A stretch of DNA of 64,000 nt, taken from assembly GCA_021029095.1 (NCBI GenBank), contig JAJOHG010000032.1, positions 124,001 through 188,000 on the forward strand, read 5' to 3'. A program made the translations under genes and the position numbers. The first letter of the stretch is position 1. Each line of letters begins with the position of its first letter. The stretch is from Phellopilus nigrolimitatus (taxonomy: Eukaryota; Basidiomycota; Agaricomycetes; Hymenochaetales; Hymenochaetaceae). The notes beneath the pieces are model-generated. The model was not told the origin of the DNA and did no database searches. It saw only the letters and a program-made list of their open reading frames with translations. Shown piece after piece: positions 25,140-37,600 of this stretch.

Positions 25140-26085
25140 ATGCTCAAGGCCCTCTTTGTCGCTGCCGCCATACCCGTCCTCGCCGTCCTGGCCGAGCCCG
25201 TGCCCACTACGCCGGCCCCGGGCGCCATCTATAACGAGGGCGCGGACTGTCCGATCGCATGGACGGCAGACTCGACCGGGACATGGACGACGATGAACAT
25301 CGAGCTCATGACGGGCAGCAACGCCGACATGGTCCACCTTACCAGTGAGTGCCGCGAACCCGCCTCCGGCCATATGCTGACTTTCGGCGAACCCCTGCAG
25401 CTGTCGCGACCGTCGACGCCACCAAGGCGACCACGTTCACGTACAAGTGCCCCACCGTGCGTTCCCAGATCTTCCGCTTCGTCCCGCGCACGGCGCGCTG
25501 AATCCTCTCCCTCTCCCGCTCTAGGTCTCCCCGAACTCCGCGATCTACTTCTACCAGTTCTCCTCGCCCGCCGACGCGGCGAACCTGACCTGGACCGGGC
25601 GCTTCGCCATCGCGGACACCTCCGGCAAGACCGTCCCGCCCGCAGAGACGACCGACGGCATCGCGTGGGGCTCGGGCGCGCTCGCCGACACGAGCAGCGC
25701 GTCCGCGCAGCCGACGTACCTGTCCCAGGCGACCGCCGCGCCCGCGTCCGCGACGTCGGGCGCCGCGAGCTCCTCTTCGGCACCGGCGCCGTCTACGACG
25801 CCCACCGCCGTGCCCCCGACGTCCGCCGTCCCCCCTACCGCCGCGCCCCCGGCCTCGGCCTCGGGCTCCGCGTCGCTCACGTCCGTGCGCAGCGTCGCCC
25901 CGACGGGCTCGGCGTCCCTCGGCAGCGCGAACAATAGCGGCGGCGCGTCGGGCACTGCCGGCTCCCTGACGCCGTCCTCGACAACCAGCGGCGGCGCGGC
26001 GCTCGGCCGCGGTCTCAAGACGCGCGGCATGCAGGCGCTCGCGGGCCTTGCGGGCACCGCGCTTGTCTTCGTCACCGTATTCTAA
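25140..26085 (+). CDS. GPI-anchored Ser/Thr-rich cell-surface protein (Kre9/Knh1-like domain)
   Basis: Starts MLKALFVAAAIPVLAVLA, a signal peptide. The mature N-terminus has the Kre9/Knh1-type Ig-like fold pattern: ...PTTPAPGAIYNEG, CPIAWTADSTGTW, MNIELMTGSN, VSPNSAIYFYQFSS. This matches the Pfam 'Ser-Thr-rich GPI-anchored membrane family' as I know it. Two short introns are removed, one at about 25346-25401 and one ending near 25526. The second half is a ~120-residue Ser/Thr/Ala/Pro-rich stalk, a likely heavily O-glycosylated spacer. It ends in a GPI-type tail: small residues, then a hydrophobic C-terminus QALAGLAGTALVFVTVF. The GC content is much higher than the surroundings, as expected of a strongly expressed gene. 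A role in the cell wall is likely; the exact function is unknown. Confidence 0.85.
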
Positions 26086-28543
26086 GCCCGCCGCTCCTGC
26101 ACATACCTCGCCTTCTTCGCCCCTTGCTTCCGCCCCCGACACACACTCCTCACCGCATCGCATCATGATTTGTCACGCCGCTACACCAGCTCGCGCAGGC
26201 TCGTCTCGCCGGCCATTCCTCGATCTGATTCACTGGGTTTTTGGGTCTACGCGCAAGTGTCGTAATTTTTTCCCTTTTGTCTATTTTTTGTTTTTGTTTG
26301 GGAGTACATTTTGTTTGTTTTGGTCAATCGAGGTTTGGCGAATCGAAGGTGCCTGTTGCTATATTGAATATAATCTAAGTATAATATTTGCACAGGGCTA
26401 GGTTTCTCGCCTGTATAAGGCGCGCTCCGCATGAGGACACACTCAGGCATTCGCTTCATAGACCGCTTCCCTCAGAATAGGAGATTCCGCTGCAAAACAT
26501 GCTGCATCCAAAGACCCAATATTTGACGACGAAGACTAGGCCTTGCCCACGACATGCACAATAGCCAACGGAACCGACACAGACAAACCCCTTTAGACGC
26601 GCGCTTGGGCTGGTGTATCGCTTTCCAGAGTATAATTTTCGAAGGATAGCTGCGCACGGTAATGGAAAGGACGGTGTACGCATGTCGCCCGACTGCAGTC
26701 GGTATCCAAAAAACAGCGCACGGTCGCCATCTCGGCTTCCAAACGACGGCGGACCCGAAGGCGGGAAGATTGAGCAGAGCTGCAACTGCTCCATACGTCC
26801 AGCATGCACTCTGTACCGCCCCTTGTTTCGGTGGACGCGATTAACTTCAAGTTTTGATCTGAACGCTCCTTCAACGCGTAAAAGAGCCTAGAACGCAGAG
26901 GCGGCCAGTGCGCTCACAGCCTCCCGGGTGCTATGGGCGCAGTGCACGCCACAAGCTCGTTGCGGCGCGGTATTTCAGGCTCTGGAGCGATGTCGGCGCG
27001 TCTCTCTATGTGGCTCACGCAGGGCGCTTGTTTGACTGTCTGAGGTAGAGGCGGCTGTGCTCGAGAAAAAAAGGGAGGGGGAGCGCAGGCGCTGCCTGGA
27101 ATGGTGGGTTCTCCCGTCGCAGTACCGCTTGCTCTGAGCGTCGGCCTGTGTGATTGCCTGGACGCGCGGAAGAGTGCAGTTTAACCTCGAAATGGTCGGT
27201 TAGTACTTACATCGCAAGTGAACTTCTTTTTCTTTTTCTTTGAGATTAATCCGTGCAGCATATACATGTACGTTGTCAGTGGTCCCCCTTGTCGAAGTTG
27301 ACTTAACTACAGACTCCTAATATCATTTTCTTTTACACTTCTACAGGAAGACCGACTGCGAATGCGCAGGGAGACCGTCGAGGCGCAGTGCAGCGGGAGT
27401 TGGAGAAAATGACACGGAAGGCCATCTGGGCGCGGGCGCGTCCGATGTGAGGCTGCCGCCACTAGACTACCCACTGGAATCAATCTGCTAAGGGTATGCT
27501 GCACTTTGTTGCGTCTTTGCTCCCACCACCCTGCCACCGACGTTCTTTTGATGCGATCTGTCTCCGAGGCGTGAGATAATGGAACTTCCCTTTTGTCTCC
27601 TTCGTCGTATTCTGTGTTCGCGCCAAGGCAACTACGTCGGGCGGCTAGTGCAGACACGTATCGCTGCTTCGTTGATGTCGACTCCAACAAGCGGACAGAT
27701 CTCAGTTCTCCTTTATTTTTAATCCAAGGTCCGTTGTGAAGATACGGTTTGGTGCCGTAAATCTGAGGCACGGCAATTTGTCGACTTGGGGCCTGCGCTG
27801 GAAGGTACAAGGCCCAGTCTTGCAGAAGCAATATCGTCTAATATCACCCATCACCACCGGGTCTCGAACCTCGTTGATGGCAGGAAGAGGTTGCGTTCTT
27901 GAAAAAGCCAACATGACCAGCTGCATCACGCGCGTCGTTTCGTCGAAGTCGCCCCCGGCTTCCTTGCCTGCTGGGCCATCAGATCTCAGATTCTGCCAGC
28001 CGAGTGTGTGAGCAAAACCGCCTTCGGTGCCGTCAGGCTCGCTGCCGCCACCGCCGCCTGCGACGATGGCGATCCCCCAGCATCCTCTATCAAAGTTTAA
28101 ACGCACCATCTGTGCACCGTCAAAACTTCCGGCCATCAGCATTTGTTCGTCTAGAACGCAGGCCCTTGGGAAGTTCGCGAAGCGCATCAGCGGGTCTGCT
28201 TCCTCCACTCACCGCCGGGTGCCACATGCAAAGAAGGATCAGTGATAGCACGACCAGCGGCGCTGGCTTGCCAAGATCGACTCGGACTCTTCCTCTTATC
28301 TTCATTGTTTCGGCGCGAAAAGATGTCTTCTAAATGCAAGGCGATCTCAATACCGGATATCAGCTATTTGTTTATTTTTTTTGAGTAGGAAGAAGGGGAG
28401 AAGGAGAGGACGCCCAGGAACTTCCGAATACAAAGAGTTTACTTCCATCCCTCCCCTTTTTTGCCGACTAACCCGGTGAATTTGGATAACATATGATATT
28501 CACACAGAAGGAGTCGCTTTGCGATCCTCATAGCCACATTATA
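26086..28543. other. 2.5-kb gene-poor spacer
   Basis: No supported gene. A minus ORF starting at 28305 has a signal-peptide-like start (PAPLVVLSLILLCMWHPAVS) but stops after 61 codons. The overlapping frame 27702-28208 (DPLMRFANFPRACVLDEQML...) could continue it only through a frameshift or a 17-nt intron. It might be a broken secreted protein, but I cannot support it. Confidence 0.4.
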
Positions 28544-28822
28544 CAGGTGGGTCAGAAAAGTCTTCGGTCCCCCTAAAAGAGGGAGGCGGTTCCCGCCTGC
28601 GTAGCGCACGGCGCGGCGTCGTTTCGCGGCGCCATCCACCATTGTCTTTGGTACGCTGTCAGCTCAACTCATCCCCAAAAGATCTGTACATAGTTCTTGT
28701 TTCTCATATGTATCTAGGGCAAAGGCTTGCTTAGTTATAAACCATTTTTGACATTTTTCTGTGAGCGACGCGGACGAGAACGACCTTTTTTCAAGGGGGT
28801 CGAAGAATTTTCTGACCCACTG
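28544..28822. mobile_element. Tc1/mariner-type MITE
   Basis: A 279-bp non-coding element flanked by TA on both sides (28542-28543 and 28823-28824), the hallmark target duplication of Tc1/mariner insertions. The ends are imperfect terminal inverted repeats of ~30 bp: left CAGGTGGGTCAGAAAAGTCT, right end (complement) CAGTGGGTCAGAAAATTCTT. Both continue into TTCG and a run of C. There is no transposase frame inside. A shorter GC-rich palindromic patch (near 28595-28640) lies within. Confidence 0.8.
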
Positions 28823-28905
28823 TATATGAAATTTGCGACCAGGGTATGCGTACAGACCAAATACAAACAACGACAGAGTTACGATCACGACGATAACAGC
28901 AGAAA

Positions 28906-28908
<3 letters not shown>

Positions 28909-28936
<28 letters not shown>
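28909..28936. repeat. A28 homopolymer
   Basis: 28 consecutive A residues on the plus strand, downstream of the membrane-protein gene (whose coding strand reads T28 here). Its length is likely unstable or assembly-sensitive. Confidence 0.9.
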
Positions 28937-28939
<3 letters not shown>

Positions 28940-29166
28940 CGGTACAAGACATCTGAGATATTTACTTGCTCAAAAAGGTACAGAAAAGGAAGAAACGAAA
29001 GTGAGAAGCGTGCAGCGGTATTCACATGCAGTTGGCCGGGCGGTAGTTTTAAAATAGCAGACTGCTTAGATCGCATGTTCATTCTTCGTCGTGAGCGCCT
29101 CGACATCGATTTCGGATGGTGCGCCGCTCCCAGACTGCTGCTCAGACAACCTAAGTCCCGACTCGA

Positions 29167-30692
29167 CTAAAAATGGGTATCGCCTGTACGTACACTCGTT
29201 CGTTTTGGATCGTATTGGTCGTGGACGGTCTCGGTGTTGACTGAGATGTTGACCACGCGCGGAGTGATGTCCTATGAGGAGGTAGATCATGCAGAGATAA
29301 GCGTTCGCGTGCGAGAAATGAAGAATGGCACGGAAAGTTGGTTCAGAGTCGCACCTTGTGTCGCACAGCGCTCGGGCTCGAGCTCGAATTCAAGTGAGCC
29401 AAGGGGATACTGTTCGAGCCACCAGTCGAATCGTCATATACATGGGTATTAAGGCGGTTACGGTAGTTAAGGCTAGAAGGAGTAATTATAAATCAAACAT
29501 AAAGGAGCGTGGAGGAAAAGGACGGACTCACCTCGCAAGGAGTGAGTTTACATAGACTGACGCAAAGTGAATACTGACTGAGCATCTTCTTGCGTATAAG
29601 ACAGAAATTAGGAGGAACTTACGCCGAGGGAGGCAAAAAAAGAACAAAATATATATGAACGTGTTTGGGAGCACGAGACTCGTCACAAGCGACGCAATCG
29701 CACAGATAGCGGTGATCAGGCCAGTATTGATCGAGAAAGCGACGAGGCGGCTGATCATCGAATCACTCCTACGGAAGCCCGTGCGGCTGCGCTGCAGGAG
29801 AAACACGAGCACCCCAGCGATGGACACGTCCGAGGCCGCGGTGAGCGAGTTGATCCCGTGCACGATGGGGAGTATTGTCGTGAGCTGCGCGAGCTCTGTG
29901 AAAGGGTACGCGGTTCCGTAATACACGATTGTAATCGTGAACTGCCCGACGACGAGAACGCCGACGGTTGCCGTCACGATGATGCTCTTCTTGCTGACTG
30001 TAGGAAAAGTTTATTTCGGATATTTGATACCAAAGAATCAACTTACGCCGCCATATTCGTATCAAAAAAATCGCTTGCACCATCACACAAACGAAGGCAG
30101 TAAAGATGGTAGTGTCCAACAATGTCCTGCAAGGAATTTCGAGTTTAGAATGCACACTCATCATTTTTACGAACATACGTACTTGTCGAGGTAACCGGTA
30201 TAAGCCTCGTTACCGTACTCCGTGATCAAATATTCGTAGACCGACTGGATCGCAAGCGCCTGGTGCGCCGTGTCTATAGCCCAGACAAGAAATACGTGGA
30301 TTTTGAGCCATAGCTGATCGTTTACGAATTTCTGTGGCGATGGGATTTGCGCGCGGTCAGAAGAAGCTTGCGAATGGATGGCGGACTCACGGTGTAGTAG
30401 TAGTACAGTTGAATACTCCCTGCGCCCCACAAGCTGATTAGCGATAATGTGTTAGGTTTCGAGCGTCAAAGGGAAAACGGCTGCGACATACGCCGTAGAA
30501 AGTCTGAAACCGAGTTGTAGATGTTATAGGCGATGCTTTAGCGAGCCTTAAACACTGTGCGAACTCACACGGTACCCAGATACAGCGCTCCGAGCTACAC
30601 GCGTAAATCAGGGCAAGAAGACGCCAGTTAGCTTGAGAATACAGTAGTGAGAAGAGACGTACAGTATTGGGGATCGTGGCAGGCGTGCTCAT
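29167..30692 (-). CDS. seven-helix membrane protein, DUF6534-like
   Basis: Minus-strand multi-exon gene starting MSTPATIPNT and then LGALYLGT...FYG. Characteristic pieces: IQLYYYYT; VFLVWAIDTAHQALAIQSVY; the long hydrophobic exon with TVGVLVVGQFTITIVYYG; SDVSIAGVLVFLLQRSRTGF; DSMISRLVAFSINTGLITA; FIYILFFFCLPR spliced to LYVNSLLAR. The order and wording match the Agaricomycete-specific DUF6534 family as I know it (seven predicted helices, function unknown). The short hydrophilic C-terminal exon is uncertain. ITPRVVNISVNTETVHDQYD ending at 29167 fits the usual 'V-I-T-E' tail, but the splice joining it was not resolved. Surface sensing or transport are guesses only. Confidence 0.75.
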
Positions 30693-32166
30693 GACGGCCG
30701 GGGAACCTCCTACAGCGCCCGAGAGAAAAAGCACAGGACAAGACGGATGCGTTCTACAAGAGGCAGAGCTGGCGACAAGGGTCCCGAGTCGCACATTCAT
30801 CTTCCTACTTCTATAAAGCCCCGCAATCGACCGGAATGATCCTATGATTGGATTTTTATTATTAAAACACTGGTTGGCTTCTGACCGGACAGATGATTGA
30901 GTTGGACCGAAACACACATTGAAACATTGAGTTTTCCTTTCATAGCACCGCGTGAACCCTTACCTATTGATGATGAAAAAAATAACTTGATGCGTTCGCT
31001 CGTGGGACATATTGGCATGCGCAAGTAGCGCGCCACTTCTCAAGTATAGAGAGAATCACCGCTTGAACGAGAGAAGTCAGAAGAAATAAAATGTTCGTGT
31101 TAAGTATACTTGTTGCCCAAATATGAAGAGTGTCCGAGGAGGGCGGGATTATAATGCGGATATTGAAATGGACCCCGGCCACCGATATAGTATCACAGAT
31201 AAAAGATTTGGAAGATATTTGCGAGATGTCGTTGAAGCACGAGGAGAAGCAGCAGCCACAACATAAACATTCCTTAAGACTTGAGACTTACCATCAGGAT
31301 CTGCGAACTCAACGACCCCAAAATCAATGATAAAATGATCGCGGCGATTAAGATTTATGAAGTCGATGGCAGCTGAGAGACAAGAACAGCACTAACGTAA
31401 GACGTTTGGGAGAGAAGCAAAACAGGTTTGTCCATGATGTCGCCGAGAACCAGACGAGATCAGAGGGGGTGGACTCAATTGACAGTTCCGATGAGGATGC
31501 CTAGTTTGTAATCTGAGCGAAATTCGGAGTATCAACAAGGTCTCGGGACCGGGCAGACCAAAAGTTGTCTAGTTGTTGCATCAAGCTTGTGCATCTTCCG
31601 CTCTGCTGAGATTGACGAACCGAACGAACTGGGCGGAACCAAATTTTAATGTGACAATACATGCTCGTCACAGGAGAACACCTTGTTTTTTATCTCTGTC
31701 AGCACCTACGTTTTAAAGCTTCCATTCTTACGCAAAATTCTCAAATTGCTCTCTCTCTCGAAAAGTCAAGAGCTGCGAATCATTTTGAAGGCTGCGATTA
31801 ATGACTGTAACATGATCATTCAAGCATTGGGCTCGGTCATGCGGCCCGGGAGTCAGAGCTCTATTCGCTCACACCACGGCCAACTGGAAGATAAATCCGT
31901 ACATGGGTCATTTGTTGCCAGCTGGAAGACAGGCGCATACATGGATTTGTTGCAAACAGCGATGGCCGGGGATAACTTCTGATATACTTCTGAACTGCTG
32001 ATTCACCGCAGCTTCCTAGACATAGTAGCCGCTTGAGCGCTCTCTCTTTCTGCGGGTGACAGTATCACATTTACGATGATGGTTTACAGATGCGAAATCC
32101 TGTTAATAAGAGCGCGGAGTGCGGCCTCAACCCCCCACTTCACTTGAAGTTTTAGGGAAATACACG
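30693..32166. other. spacer with a possible second DUF6534-like remnant
   Basis: Minus-strand text at 31320-31440 (MDKPVLLLSQTSY..., then IILSLILGSLSSQIL) looks like the first exon of another DUF6534-type protein, but no further exons could be joined. Two ~37-bp imperfect tandem copies (CCA-CTGGAAGA...ACATGG...TTTGTTGC) lie at 31880-31953. The rest is featureless. Confidence 0.4.
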
Positions 32167-33906
32167 ATGGCCTACGTTGTTCCTGGTTCTCGCACCGTTT
32201 CTTCTCGCTTGTCACTTTCCAACGGCTTCCCTAGTCATTCGAGCTCGCTCAACACCTCTGGCACTTCGTCGCCAGGCTCATCTATCGCCAACCTCCTTCC
32301 ACTCACCTCAGGACTTGATTTAAAAGAGCTGCGGACGAAGCGCTGCAACGCCGTCATCTTTGACTTCGGCGATGTCCTCTTCAAATTTTCTGTACAGACG
32401 AAGACGAGCATCCCGCCGAAAATCATGAAGAAAATTCTGAAGTCCGCGAACTGGTACGAATACGAGAAAGGCAACATAACGGAGCAGGAGTCGTACAAAC
32501 TGGCAGCAAGCACCTACGATCTCGACCTTACGGAGGTCGCCCGTGCGTTCCAGGCCGTCCGAGACTCGCTCCGAGGAAACCCCGTACTCTTTTCGTTCAT
32601 CCGTGAGCTCAAAGAGCAATACGGGATCCACGTCTTCGCGATGTCGAATATCTCCGCGCCTGATTACGAGGTGCTACGTGAAAAGGCGACAGCAGAGGAG
32701 TGGGCATTATTTGAACGCGTATTCACGAGCGCGGCAGCGCACGAGCGCAAGCCGAACCTCGGATTCTATAAATACGTGCTTGAAGAAACCGGAGTCGACC
32801 CGCTGCGCACTGTCTTCATCGACGACAAGCTCGATAATATTCTTCCCGCACGTTCCCTCGGAATTAAGGGTATTGTGTATGACTCGTTCGACACCGTTTC
32901 ACGTCAGCTCAGGAACTACTGCGGCGATCCTATCGGCCGCGCGCAGGCTTGGCTCAAGGACAACGCAAAGAAGATGCCCTCCATGACAAACGCCGGCGTC
33001 TCCGTCCACGAGAACTTCACCTCGCTTCTCATATATGAGGCGACCGGCGATAGCTCGCTCGTCGAGTACGTCGAACATCCGCGGTCATTTGACTTTTTCA
33101 TCGGTAAATTACTCTCTCCCTTCCGCCCCCTCCCAAGCTTAGCAATGAGAGCTTCTTTGCTTCTTGTACTCATGAATTTCTCATCTGCAGATAATTCAGT
33201 CACGATCGCGGGTGTTGCGGCCTTCGATCTCGATACGACGTCGATCGGCCTGTCGGTATCGACGCATGTCGACCACGAGACCAAGATGTCAGTCATGGAT
33301 GAGATGCTTCGGTACGTTAACAAGGACGGAATCATCCAGTCGTATTTTGACCCTAATAATCCTCGGACTGGTACGTTTTATTTTCGCCAATTACAATTAT
33401 CGTATACTGATTACATCGTTATAGACACTATCGTCTGCATCAATGTCCTCACGCTCTTTCATATGAACGGGCGAGGCCCCGAGCTTGCAGCAACGCTCGA
33501 CTGGGTGTACTCTATCCTGAAACATCGCGCTTATCTCGAAGGGACATTGTATTACCACGGCGGAGACGCCTTCCTCTTCTTCCTCTCGCGGCTGCTCTCC
33601 GTTTCTCCAGCGGTCTACCAGCGCTTTGCCCCACTATTTGCGCAACGCTGCTTCGAGCGCTCTGGTGCGGAAGGGGACGCACTTGCGCTCGCGATGCGCG
33701 TGTTTGCTGGGTCGGTGGCTGGCGTGCGCATGTACGTCGACCATGAGCGGCTCTTGCATATGCAAGAGGAGGACGGCGCATTCCCGCTTGGCTGGATGTA
33801 CAAATATGGCGGTTCAGACGTACTCATTGGGAATGAAGGCTGGACTACTGCGCTTGCTATGCAAGCATGCAAGGCGTTCGAGGCGCTCGACACCGAAATT
33901 TTCTGA
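32167..33906 (+). CDS. HAD/terpene-cyclase fusion, probable drimane-type sesquiterpene cyclase
   Basis: Three exons (32167-33103, 33191-33370, 33425-33906) give 532 residues. The N-terminal ~250 residues form a HAD-like domain: motif I is IFDFGDVLF (Asp66, with the usual second Asp position occupied by Gly); FAMSNIS and the downstream FIDDKLDNI match HAD motifs II and IV. The C-terminal half is a terpene-cyclase beta-type domain with the class II acid motif DLDTT at residues 325-329, plus QSYFDPNNPR and MQEEDGAFPLGW. This two-domain layout is that of fungal HAD-type cyclases such as AstC of Aspergillus oryzae, which protonate farnesyl diphosphate to drimane products. The product here is inferred. 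The start at ATG 32167 is chosen over an upstream non-ATG frame. The neighbouring P450 (divergent end, minus strand) and the reductase at 47 kb could act on its product. Confidence 0.87.
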   Translation: MAYVVPGSRTVSSRLSLSNGFPSHSSSLNTSGTSSPGSSIANLLPLTSGLDLKELRTKRCNAVIFDFGDVLFKFSVQTKTSIPPKIMKKILKSANWYEYEKGNITEQESYKLAASTYDLDLTEVARAFQAVRDSLRGNPVLFSFIRELKEQYGIHVFAMSNISAPDYEVLREKATAEEWALFERVFTSAAAHERKPNLGFYKYVLEETGVDPLRTVFIDDKLDNILPARSLGIKGIVYDSFDTVSRQLRNYCGDPIGRAQAWLKDNAKKMPSMTNAGVSVHENFTSLLIYEATGDSSLVEYVEHPRSFDFFIGKLLSPFRPLPSLAMRASLLLVLMNFSSADNSVTIAGVAAFDLDTTSIGLSVSTHVDHETKMSVMDEMLRYVNKDGIIQSYFDPNNPRTGTFYFRQLQLSYTDYIVIDTIVCINVLTLFHMNGRGPELAATLDWVYSILKHRAYLEGTLYYHGGDAFLFFLSRLLSVSPAVYQRFAPLFAQRCFERSGAEGDALALAMRVFAGSVAGVRMYVDHERLLHMQEEDGAFPLGWMYKYGGSDVLIGNEGWTTALAMQACKAFEALDTEIF

Positions 33907-34605
33907 GCGTGAATTATAAATTCATTGCTTCGTTCGTCCTCCCCTCATTTAATATCTAGTATACTGAAGATCTGACTGCAGACCTCAAATCATTTTTACG
34001 CAGTAAAGAACCTTGGATCATTTGATTTTCGTCGTAGATGTGAATACTTTCATCGGAAAGGAAATATACCGTTGCTTTGTTTATTTATTTATCCTGGTGA
34101 TTATTTATACCTCCATAAAATATGTTGCTGCTTAAATTCTGCTAGCATACGAGGCAGCGATGAATATAGATTACAATTTATTCGCGATTCCTTCCCTCTC
34201 ATTCTCCGACTGCTGGAGGAAGACTGTCACGAATATCGAAACATTCAGTAGCAGGTTTGGCCCAGTCCAAAATCTGTCTTGCGGCGTTGGCTCGGCACTT
34301 CTGGGATCGTCTTCTGCCGCTGAGACGGCACAGTTGATCTTCTTGCATATGCAATAAGCCGCCACAGCCATGTGCGTATCGTGATGAGAAAAAAAAGAAG
34401 GATGAGAAGGATGGCATGGAAAAGAATTGATCATTTGTAAATCTTCCGCGCTTTGCGGAACGTATATGAGTAGTATGCGCAATCTCTGAGAAGTGAAGCC
34501 AATCATTAATAGCAGGGCTTGTCAGTTCAGTCACCAAAAAGAAACTCTAAGAAGGCGTAATGGGCGCTACGGCGGATGTGGCTTGATAACTTCGACATTG
34601 ATCAG
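33907..34605. other. spacer between convergent cyclase and P450 genes
   Basis: AT-rich 3'-end region. No gene or repeat recognised before the duplicated block starts near 34606. Confidence 0.5.
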
Positions 34606-37600
34606 ATCAGATTTCTCGAGACCAAGCCGTCTAGATTTATGTGAGGACAAGATCTTCTACCACCAAATCGCCATTCTCGCAGATGTTGCTGTACAGGTGA
34701 AAAGTAGAGTCAACTGCCACAATGATACTGCAGATAATGAAATTCGACGCGAACGGCTAAACTTATTGTACAGAGATAAATATTCTAGCAATACCTGACC
34801 TACTACATGAAAGAGTACTTTCTATTCCCATCTTCGCGACCGCGACAACTACTTAGCAGACTCGATGGCTTGCTGAACAAGGATACCGATCTTGTCAGAG
34901 CGCGGTGTGATCCTACACTTGAAGGGCTCCAGGTGCCTATTTTATCCACGTTAGCGATTAAAAGGGATCTCACAGAACCATAAAAGTATATCCACCTGAT
35001 GAAATGAGTTTGGAACTTTCCGCTGGGAGTTATGGGCGCGCCATTATAATCAAGAGACTTCTCAAAATCAAACGCGGACAACATAGAGGCAACGCCAATG
35101 AAGATCTGGACGGACAAAATCAGGGCAAATTCGCATAGTAGTGTACATCGAACATACGGAGTTCTGTGCAAAGTCTCTACCAGGACAAATACTGTTCGTA
35201 CGCAGGGAAGGGATCAGTATTTACAGATTTAGGAAGGCTCTGTGCGGGGCTGACCGTCTGCCGAAACCAAACGCCATTTTATTGACGTCTAAAGGTGGGA
35301 GTTTCCCATCTGTCGGAAGCCACCGCTCGGGCTTAAACTTATCCGGCTCTGGGTACACCTCAGGGTTTCGTAGCATAGCCCTGATAATTGTTTTGAAGTA
35401 TATTTCGTTATAAACATGCATTTTACTCGATGGGTATAAGAATACACACCAGACATTCGGAAATATTGTAGTCCCAGCAGGGATGAAATATCCATTGTAC
35501 ACATCATCTTCTGCAGCACAGTGAGCGACAGCTACAGTTCGAAACTCGGCGTATTAGCAAAGCGACATCAAGAGGCCTCTTAATTGGTCAACGTACCTAG
35601 AGGCGTGACCGTCTCCCACCTGAGAAATGGAGCAATACCGTGAGTGCGCGTTGATAGTCCGAAATGCTTGGCATACCGTAGAACCTCATTGCAGATCGCG
35701 TTAACGAACGGCAGGTTCGGCTTATCGTCCATGGTAGGCAGACTGTCTTTTCCTACCACTCTGTCTAGTTCTTCCTGCCCACGTCGCATTGCCTCTGGAT
35801 GCAACACCATCGCCAGAATAAAGGTGTTCAATGCAGAGACCGTCTACGTATGGGAGACGTGTGTGCGCAGCAGATTTAATACAGTAATAGCGTCAGATCA
35901 GGGCTTAAGCTGCATTGGACGAATACGCACAGTGTCCGCACCAGCTATGCAATACCACACAGTCGATGCGATTTAAGTGAGTCTTTGCGCTCCTAGATTT
36001 AGATGATCAATCTACCTGCGTAAATGACGCTTGCAGTCTTGGCAAGAAGCGTCTCGTTCGCGACATGCCCATTGGCGTCCGTGTTCGACTCCAGCATCTT
36101 GCTGGCCATGGAGGGTATCGCAGAACCTTCGTTCTGGTAGTCATATGTTGTTAATTATTTCTTCCCTTCGTCGTAGAGCATAATTATCATGCTTACTATT
36201 TGACGCTTCACCATCTCGAAGGGCTCATAGAAAATAGCGCGCGAGAGTCTGCGGCCTTCTTTTGCGATTTGAAGAAACTGTGTCCTTGGGAACCATTCCG
36301 GAAGATATTGTACTGGACATAACATTTGGGCACAGCATAATCGCGGCAAGCTAAAGCACTCACAGACGGGCACAGCATTTACCAGAAAGGCTGCTTCTGC
36401 TTCCGTAAGAGCATTTACACCCTTCTCAACAAGTTCGATGTACGGATCGTCTTTCTCAGCGGCTATCCCACTTGAAATCAGAAAGAGGCGCAAGCACAAT
36501 TGCAGCTACTCACCTTTGTATCCGTACACCATCATCATAATCAGTTCACCTGTTGTGCTTTATTTACGGAGCACGTAAGTGTTATGGCAATTTTTTCAAA
36601 TCCGCAAAAGGAGAAAATTCAGTTCGACGTACTGTCTTATATGCCCAGCAAACTCTCCTGGATTGTTCAAAAGGCGCAAGAGCAATTTGTGCGTGATATG
36701 TGCCTGCAGCACGCGAGAATCCGATAGAGCCGTCTTGAGAAAGCGCTGGATGAGCTGTCTAGACTTCCGGTGCTCGTCTCCATAGGGAAGGAAGACTGTA
36801 AACTCCGTCCACCCTTCGCTGCAGACAGATTATTAGAAATATCGCGTGCGAAGGACGGACTAAGATAGACGCACAGTTCAAGCATCATATTTAGTGGCCT
36901 CGAGGAATAACTTTCACCGCGCTTCTCAAGGAGATCGACACACGCGTCGTAAGAGTTAAGGAACAAGTACGGGGTTCCGACGTTTTGAATGAAGACGAGG
37001 TCACCTTTAATAAATATAAGTTAGGAAACGTGTGGCAACTAGGGATAATTCAGACTCACCGTATTGCTCTCCCCATTGGCGTGCTGTCTCCCATTCCTCA
37101 GCTGCTGGCATATCGAAGATGTTCCCCAGCAACGGTAGGCCTTTCGGCCCTGGAGGACAGGGAAGCCCACGAGAAGATTTTAGCTTTCGCCGCGACAACC
37201 ATACCCGCAGACACAGCGATGCGCACAGAAATGCAATGGCTTCGAGCAGGATGAGCAGCATCTGTTTAGCGTGCAGGTAAGCGTGTAGGGAACTACGAAT
37301 GTAAGAGGAAGGCTTCATCCATCATCATGTTTTATACTGATATGTATATCTAGCGTTGATCGCCGGTGAAGTATGATATCGAATTGAGGAGGCGAGAAGA
37401 CAAAGACATACAGCAGACATGAAACGCATATAGCACCGAACAGTCTCAGTTTTTGATGTGTTAAATCGGCGCATTCGATGCGGCACAAGTTTGCCGCACA
37501 AATGCCTGACTTATCCATAAGCAAATCGAAGTTCCAAATATGAAGAAAATCAGCTTCCTGGGTAAGTACATACTGTGATTAGAATGGAAGAAAGCCCTGC

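Noticed and set aside
25229..26166. Long minus-strand open frames opposite the GPI-protein gene
   Set aside because: They are mirror frames of a GC-rich gene, very Arg/Gly/Ala-rich, with no domain.
27855..27876. tRNA B-box-like sequence on the minus strand (GGTTCGAGACC)
   Set aside because: The flanking bases do not form a T-stem and there is no D-arm or acceptor stem around it.
27702..28305. Secreted protein with signal peptide on the minus strand
   Set aside because: The signal-peptide frame stops after 61 codons, and linking it to the next frame would need a 17-nt intron or a frameshift.
30860..31440. Second DUF6534-like gene upstream of the first
   Set aside because: Only a possible first exon could be found; not enough to call a gene.
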